Assembly: GCA_022606425.2 (NCBI GenBank)
Contig: JAHDVF020000527.1
Location: forward strand, 806,001-870,000
Reading direction: 5' to 3'
DNA from: Lepidostoma basale
Lineage: Eukaryota; Arthropoda; Insecta; Trichoptera; Lepidostomatidae
Length of the DNA stretch: 64,000 bases
Shown: positions 60,280 through 64,000 of the stretch, one piece after another
Numbering within the stretch: position 1 is the first letter of the stretch
Layout: every line of letters begins with the position of its first letter
The notes under the pieces: model-generated
What the model was told of the DNA's origin: nothing
Database searches by the model: none
The model's input: only the letters and a program-made list of their open reading frames with translations
Position numbers and translations under genes: made by a program

Positions 60280-60725
60280 AACTAACTAACTAACCATCAC
60301 GCCGTCTCTCCGAAGGGGTAGGCAGAAAGAATGGACTGCCACCATCCATCCATCCTTCTCTTTTCGATGGGTTGCGAACCTCATCGCCACCAATAGACCA
60401 TCTCCCGCGCTTCGATCGTCCAACGTCTACAAAATAAATGTAAAACAAATTATATAAAATACAATGATATAAAATAAAAATAATATAACAAATAATGTTC
60501 TTTTAGATGGCGCAAATTTTGTAAACTGGACGATCCGGACTTTTGTGTTTATTTATTTATATTCCACGTATCCACTAATATTTTAAATAACTGTAATTAG
60601 GCACTTTAAACAATCCAACACCAACAAGATCTTTAAATATTATTGAAGAAATTATTCAAATTGTCATTGGAACAAATGAATACTTAACACCACCTGTCAA
60701 AATTCTTTATATCAATGAAAAATAA
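60280..60725 (-). mobile_element. NA-R element, internally deleted
   Basis: Same ends as 19,432-20,085: RTE1-type 3' end with TTAG tail, and CACCTGTCAAAATTCTTTAT at the other end. The GC-rich head has lost CGCCCCGCGGGAGACGCGG, and only one ATCCACTAATA unit remains of the three. Confidence 0.7.
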
Positions 60726-60749
60726 CTAATAATAATAATAATAATAATA

Positions 60750-61258
60750 GTGCACAATGGTGTTCTTCTACCGACCCTTATGTATGGAAGCGAAGCATGG
60801 AACTGGCAAAGGAAGGATGAAAGTAGAATAAATGCAGTAGAAATGAGATCTCTTAGACGAATGTGTGGATATTCTGTGTATGATAGAGTGTCGAATGAAA
60901 ATATAAGAAGTGAATGCGGTGCGAATGATGGTGTCATGTACAAAATAATGAAAGGATCATTAAGATGGTTTGGACATATGGAAAGAATGAATGAAGAAAG
61001 AATGGTAAAAAAATTATATGTTAATGATGTAAATGGAACCAGAAATAGAGGAAGACCGAGGAAAACGTGGCACGATCAAATAAATCAAATATTGAATGTC
61101 GGCCATGTGAGGAGTCAGAGAAATCGACGCGCGTGCATGACACGATGTATGAATGTTGAGGAAGCGAGAGAAATATGTCAGGAAAGAAAGGTGTGGCAGT
61201 CCATTCTTTCTGCCTACCCCTTCGGGGAGACGGCGTGATGGTTAGTTAGTTAGTTATA
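60750..61258 (+). mobile_element. RTE1 end with open frame, plus strand
   Basis: 162 open codons: HNGVLLPTLMYGSEAWNWQR, VEMRSLRRMCGYSVYDRVSN, GSLRWFGHMERMNEERMVKK, NRGRPRKTWHDQINQIL, ending SAYPFGETA, then GTTAGTTAGTTAGTTA. Nearly identical to 30,965-31,592. It begins immediately after an (ATA)n run at 60,724-60,748. Confidence 0.8.
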
Positions 61259-62334
61259 ATAATAATAGTAATAATAATACGAAATTCGTAAAGTTACAGT
61301 GTTTCAATTTTTAAATTAAGTTTTCAATAAAATCAGTACAGAATACAACAATAAAATTTCGTTCCATACAATCAAATTACCAATAAAACTTTATCATTGC
61401 AAAACTCGACCTATGCAAATCGATAGAAAACCCAACTATCAAACTCTGAAATCATTTTCAAAGTAAACTGCATTATCTTGCGAAAGTGCAGATTACACTT
61501 AATAAAAAACGGCACACAATTCATATTCAAATTGTATATCGAATGATATAATGATTGTTACTTTTTGAATCGTGAGTGAAATTAATCCGACCAGATAATG
61601 GAGCAACTCGTTGTGTCTATCCGCTTTTAAGTTGTACCAAAATGGTAAATGCCTTCGATTTTAGTTCAGTATGATTTGTGACTTGGTGAGAGGAGGTGGT
61701 TTTTTTTGTTTATTTTTCGTACTCGTTTACGAAACGAACTGTCAAAATTTATTTTATAAAAAGCGTCACTAAAACACCCTTCGAAATTAGTCGTTTAAAG
61801 CAAAAAGTGTGAATAAATTAATATAGATAAAATCTGTTGTGTTTAAAAAAGTTTTTTTATGAATTTAAATGGAATCAACCTTGTAAAATAAAAATATATC
61901 TTGTGAAATAAAGTTTAAATAAAATTATTAAGTACTCGTTTATATTTATTGATTTTTTTATTGATATATAAAGATATATTGAATTTATTTAATAAATTGC
62001 AAGTGTTGTTGATAAATTATACACAGTATACAAGTATGTTTGTAATAATATGAGTGCATAATTATGATTTTGTGGTTCATTTAATATATAATATTATATT
62101 ATAATTATGAATCTTGTGAACAATTTAATTAATATTAAAAGTTGATGTGTCTAAGTAATCAGAAGTAAATATTCCGTGAAATTATGACAGTGAAGTGATA
62201 CCACAGCATCTTGGATGTGGATGGATATTGAACTCTTGAATGCTCTAAAATAGGTAAGATATTTTTAACTTCGCTGTTGTTCTAAGAGGGGAATATTCGA
62301 ATACGATGCTACAACGAAATATTCTATAACTCAC
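61259..62334 (+). other. unassigned; possible 5' leader exon
   Basis: No coding frame. 61,560-61,900 is unique-looking, and 62,200-62,256 ends GCTCTAAAATAG/GTAAGAT, a possible splice donor. It could be an untranslated first exon, but there is no promoter motif I can defend. Confidence 0.25.
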
Positions 62335-62676
62335 TCTAGGGCAGCCAGAAATAGTTCTTTCTTGACATGATTCTCTCGTTCCTCAACATTCATACATCGT
62401 GTCATGAACGCTCGTCGATTTCTCCGACTTTTTACGTGGCCGATTTTTAATATTTGATTGTTTTGATCATGCCACATTTTCCTCGGTCTTCCTCTATTTT
62501 TTGTTTCATTCACATCGTTAACGTATACATTATTTACCATTCATTCTTTTTAAAACAATTTAATGAACCTTCATTATTTTTTTTATTGTATCTTGAACAA
62601 TGATGTAAAACTCCATATTAAATAATCAATACGAATGAAAACGTCAGTTTTCTAATAGTTTAATTATAGTTTATGG

Positions 62677-62713
62677 GAATGACATGTTTCGCCCTTCTAA
62701 GGCATTATCAAAT
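62677..62713 (-). ncRNA. hammerhead-like motif, HH-D, left arm
   Basis: Minus: CATTTGATAATGCC, TTAGAAGGGC, GAAACATGTCATTCCC. Core TTGATAA (U3/A8), GAAA and GTC intact. Confidence 0.55.
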
Positions 62714-62758
62714 GATAATGTATTATCAGATAACATCTAAGGCATTATCAAATGATAA

Positions 62759-62795
62759 CATTTGATAATGTCTTAGAAGGGCGAAACATGTCATT
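62759..62795 (+). ncRNA. hammerhead-like motif, HH-D, right arm
   Basis: Plus: CATTTGATAATGTC, TTAGAAGGGC, GAAACATGTCATTCCC. Same U3/A8 core; stem II weaker by one mismatch (GTC versus GCC). Confidence 0.55.
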
Positions 62796-63199
62796 CCCAT
62801 AAAATATAATAAAACTGACGTTTTCATTCGTATTAATTATTCATTATTTTGTTCATAACACTTCCCTGAATTCACTTCTTATATTTGCATTTGACTCACT
62901 ATCACGTACAAATTAATCGCATATTCGTCTGAGAGATCTCATTTCTACTCCGTAAGAAATATTAAATACAAATGGACGATACTGATTTAAAAATACATCA
63001 TTATAAATATATACGGTTACATTTGTGATTTATTTAACTATATATGAACTATACGAGTACATGATAAGTATTTCAAAGTAATGATAACGTTAGTTTTCCA
63101 GTTACTTTATTATGGATATGAAATTTTTTGCACCGTTAGAGAATTAAATTTTTTTTTAATAAAAATTCAATAATATTCTTACAAAATACTATAAAATCA

Positions 63200-63275
63200 A
63201 TCAAATCAATATTTAATAATGCCATAGCTAGGCGAAACATATCACTTCCATAAAGTATAGAAATAAACGTTTATT
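63200..63275 (+). mobile_element. HH-D half, single
   Basis: TTTAATAATGCCATAGCTAG, GCGAAACATATCACTTCC, then a reduced AACGTTTATTTAATA end. Core G5 lost. Confidence 0.5.
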
Positions 63276-63317
63276 TAATATATTAAAAACGTTTTAATAA
63301 TTGAACATTTAAAAAAA

Positions 63318-63486
63318 GTGTCTAACTAACCATCACGCCGCCTCTCCGAAGGGGTAGGCAGAATGAATGCACTGCCACATTTTTTCCTGGCATATTTCTC
63401 TCTGTTCCTCGACATTCATACATGTCATGCACATGCATTTTTCCGACTCCTCACATGGCCGACAATGTTTGATTTATTTGAATTAA
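63318..63486 (-). mobile_element. RTE1 3' end fragment
   Basis: Tail TCTAACTAACC, antisense CGCCTCTCCGAAGGGGTAGG through GACATTCATACATGTCATGC to TTTGATTTATTTGA. Confidence 0.7.
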
Positions 63487-63714
63487 AAAGATAAATAACT
63501 GATATGCAAATATAAATTTTTACACGTGAATTATACGAAAGAAAAATGTCTTAGTAATGTTAAGGTGGCATTAAAATGAAGGGATATTTTTTTAAATTTA
63601 TTAAAACTGTTGAAAATGTTATCCATAACAGCAAGGTTACAAAAGTATTTTGAATAAAAATATATTAACGATTATATTTGAAATAAAATAATAATACACT
63701 TATAATATTTGTAT

Positions 63715-63805
63715 CTAAACCACTTTATTTGTTAACACCAACCGGTTTCGCTCCCTCCGGAACGTTGTCAGAGTACGAGAATATATTTTACGTGTAGGTA
63801 TGTGT
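63715..63805 (-). mobile_element. HH-F-like terminal block
   Basis: Minus at 63,735-63,775: CTCTGACAACGTTCC, GGAGGGAGC, GAAACCGGTTGGTG. Stem II GTTCC/GGAGC pairs; core reads CTGACAA (A at position 8 with C3 kept). The flanking AACCACTTTATTTGTTAACA is like the start of HH-C and HH-F repeats. Confidence 0.45.
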
Positions 63806-64000
63806 GTACAAAGCAATGTAAACACGAGAAGCACCTGTAAACATAAATTCACTGTTTATTATTACATTCCAAGAAGTCATAAGTCTTGCATATTGTGTAC
63901 GAGAAGAACATAATAACATCTTGATATAATGTATTCTTAACGAGTTTTTAACAAAAACAGCAATAACTCATTCGATATTTAAAATACCTTCTTATTGTGC
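63806..64000. other. unassigned AT-rich end of window
   Basis: Nothing recognised before the window ends. Confidence 0.3.

Larger units (their letters stand above)
62581..62840 (-). mobile_element. HH-D palindromic element with 10-bp target duplication
   Basis: 260-bp unit with TCATTATTTT at 62,571-62,580 and 62,841-62,850. From the left: ATTGTATCTTGAACAATGAT end, arm AATGAAAACGTCAGTTTTC, inverted motif, a centre containing a second short ATCTAAGGCATTATCAAATG copy, direct motif, then CTGACGTTTTCATTCG. Because it sits inside RTE1, both of its boundaries are exact. Confidence 0.85.
62335..62962 (-). mobile_element. RTE1 copy split by an HH-D insertion
   Basis: 62,335-62,580 is antisense RTE1 (69-codon minus frame with NRGRPRKMWHDQNNQI). 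It breaks at CTTCATTATTTT and resumes at 62,841 with TCATTATTTTGTTCATAACA, continuing to TCTCATTTCTACTCCG. The two parts join seamlessly when the 260 bases between are removed. Confidence 0.8.

Overview
The window is AT-rich animal nuclear DNA, most likely from an insect. The mariner transposases, RTE-type and jockey-like retrotransposon ends, Penelope-like fragments, tRNA-derived SINEs and piggyBac-type TTAA repeats all fit that. There is no operon, ribosome-binding-site or dense-gene signature of bacteria. I could not place the order or species. Host coding sequence is scarce: a probable 3'-terminal exon at 53,535-54,096, a probable internal exon at 58,739-58,961, and possibly a GC-rich open frame at the left edge (2-172).

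Almost everything else is mobile DNA. (1) 5'-truncated non-LTR ends, named here RTE1 to RTE11 and JOCK. They are recognised by the C-terminal part of the reverse-transcriptase polyprotein and by short-repeat 3' tails: TTAG for RTE1/2, GAA for RTE3/4/5/10/11, GATTT for JOCK. (2) Two mariner elements with TA duplications, at 20,952-22,238 (broken) and 24,611-25,898 (one frameshift). (3) Two inverted piggyBac-type elements in TTAA sites, at 55.6-56.4 and 57.7-58.5 kb. (4) Two tRNA-like SINE families, a non-autonomous family (NA-R) that borrows the RTE1 3' end, and two unclassified dispersed repeats (RepM, RepN).

The most notable content is a large set of Penelope-associated small hammerhead-ribozyme motifs. 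At least eight sequence families (HH-A, B, C, D, E, F, K, L) share one layout: a CUGANGA-like block, a short stem II, GAAAC, a tiny stem III, and a GUC or GUU cleavage site. HH-A, B, C and K keep the canonical core. HH-D, the most abundant, replaces C3 and G8 together (U3 and A8), which would preserve the core C3-G8 pair as U3-A8. Nearly all families occur as head-to-head inverted pairs with both ribozyme copies pointing outward, and three HH-D units have 10-12 bp target duplications, so the paired form itself appears to be the inserted unit. Three Penelope-type C-terminal coding fragments (2,568; 3,585; 30,803) support the Penelope link.

Layout: 0-5 kb Penelope/hammerhead cluster; 5-20 kb mixed retrotransposon ends, RepM and SINEs; 20-26 kb NA-R and the two mariners; 26-33 kb RTE5/RTE1/JOCK ends; 32.8-36.4 kb long palindromes and hammerhead pairs; 36-45 kb SINE-U, RTE1/RTE2/RTE4, HH-D; 45-53 kb HH-D, HH-F, JOCK, RepM; 53.5-59 kb the two host exons around the piggyBac-type pair; 59-64 kb SINE-T, NA-R, RTE1 and a nested HH-D insertion. 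The elements do not form a joint pathway. They record repeated waves of insertion, several of them nested.
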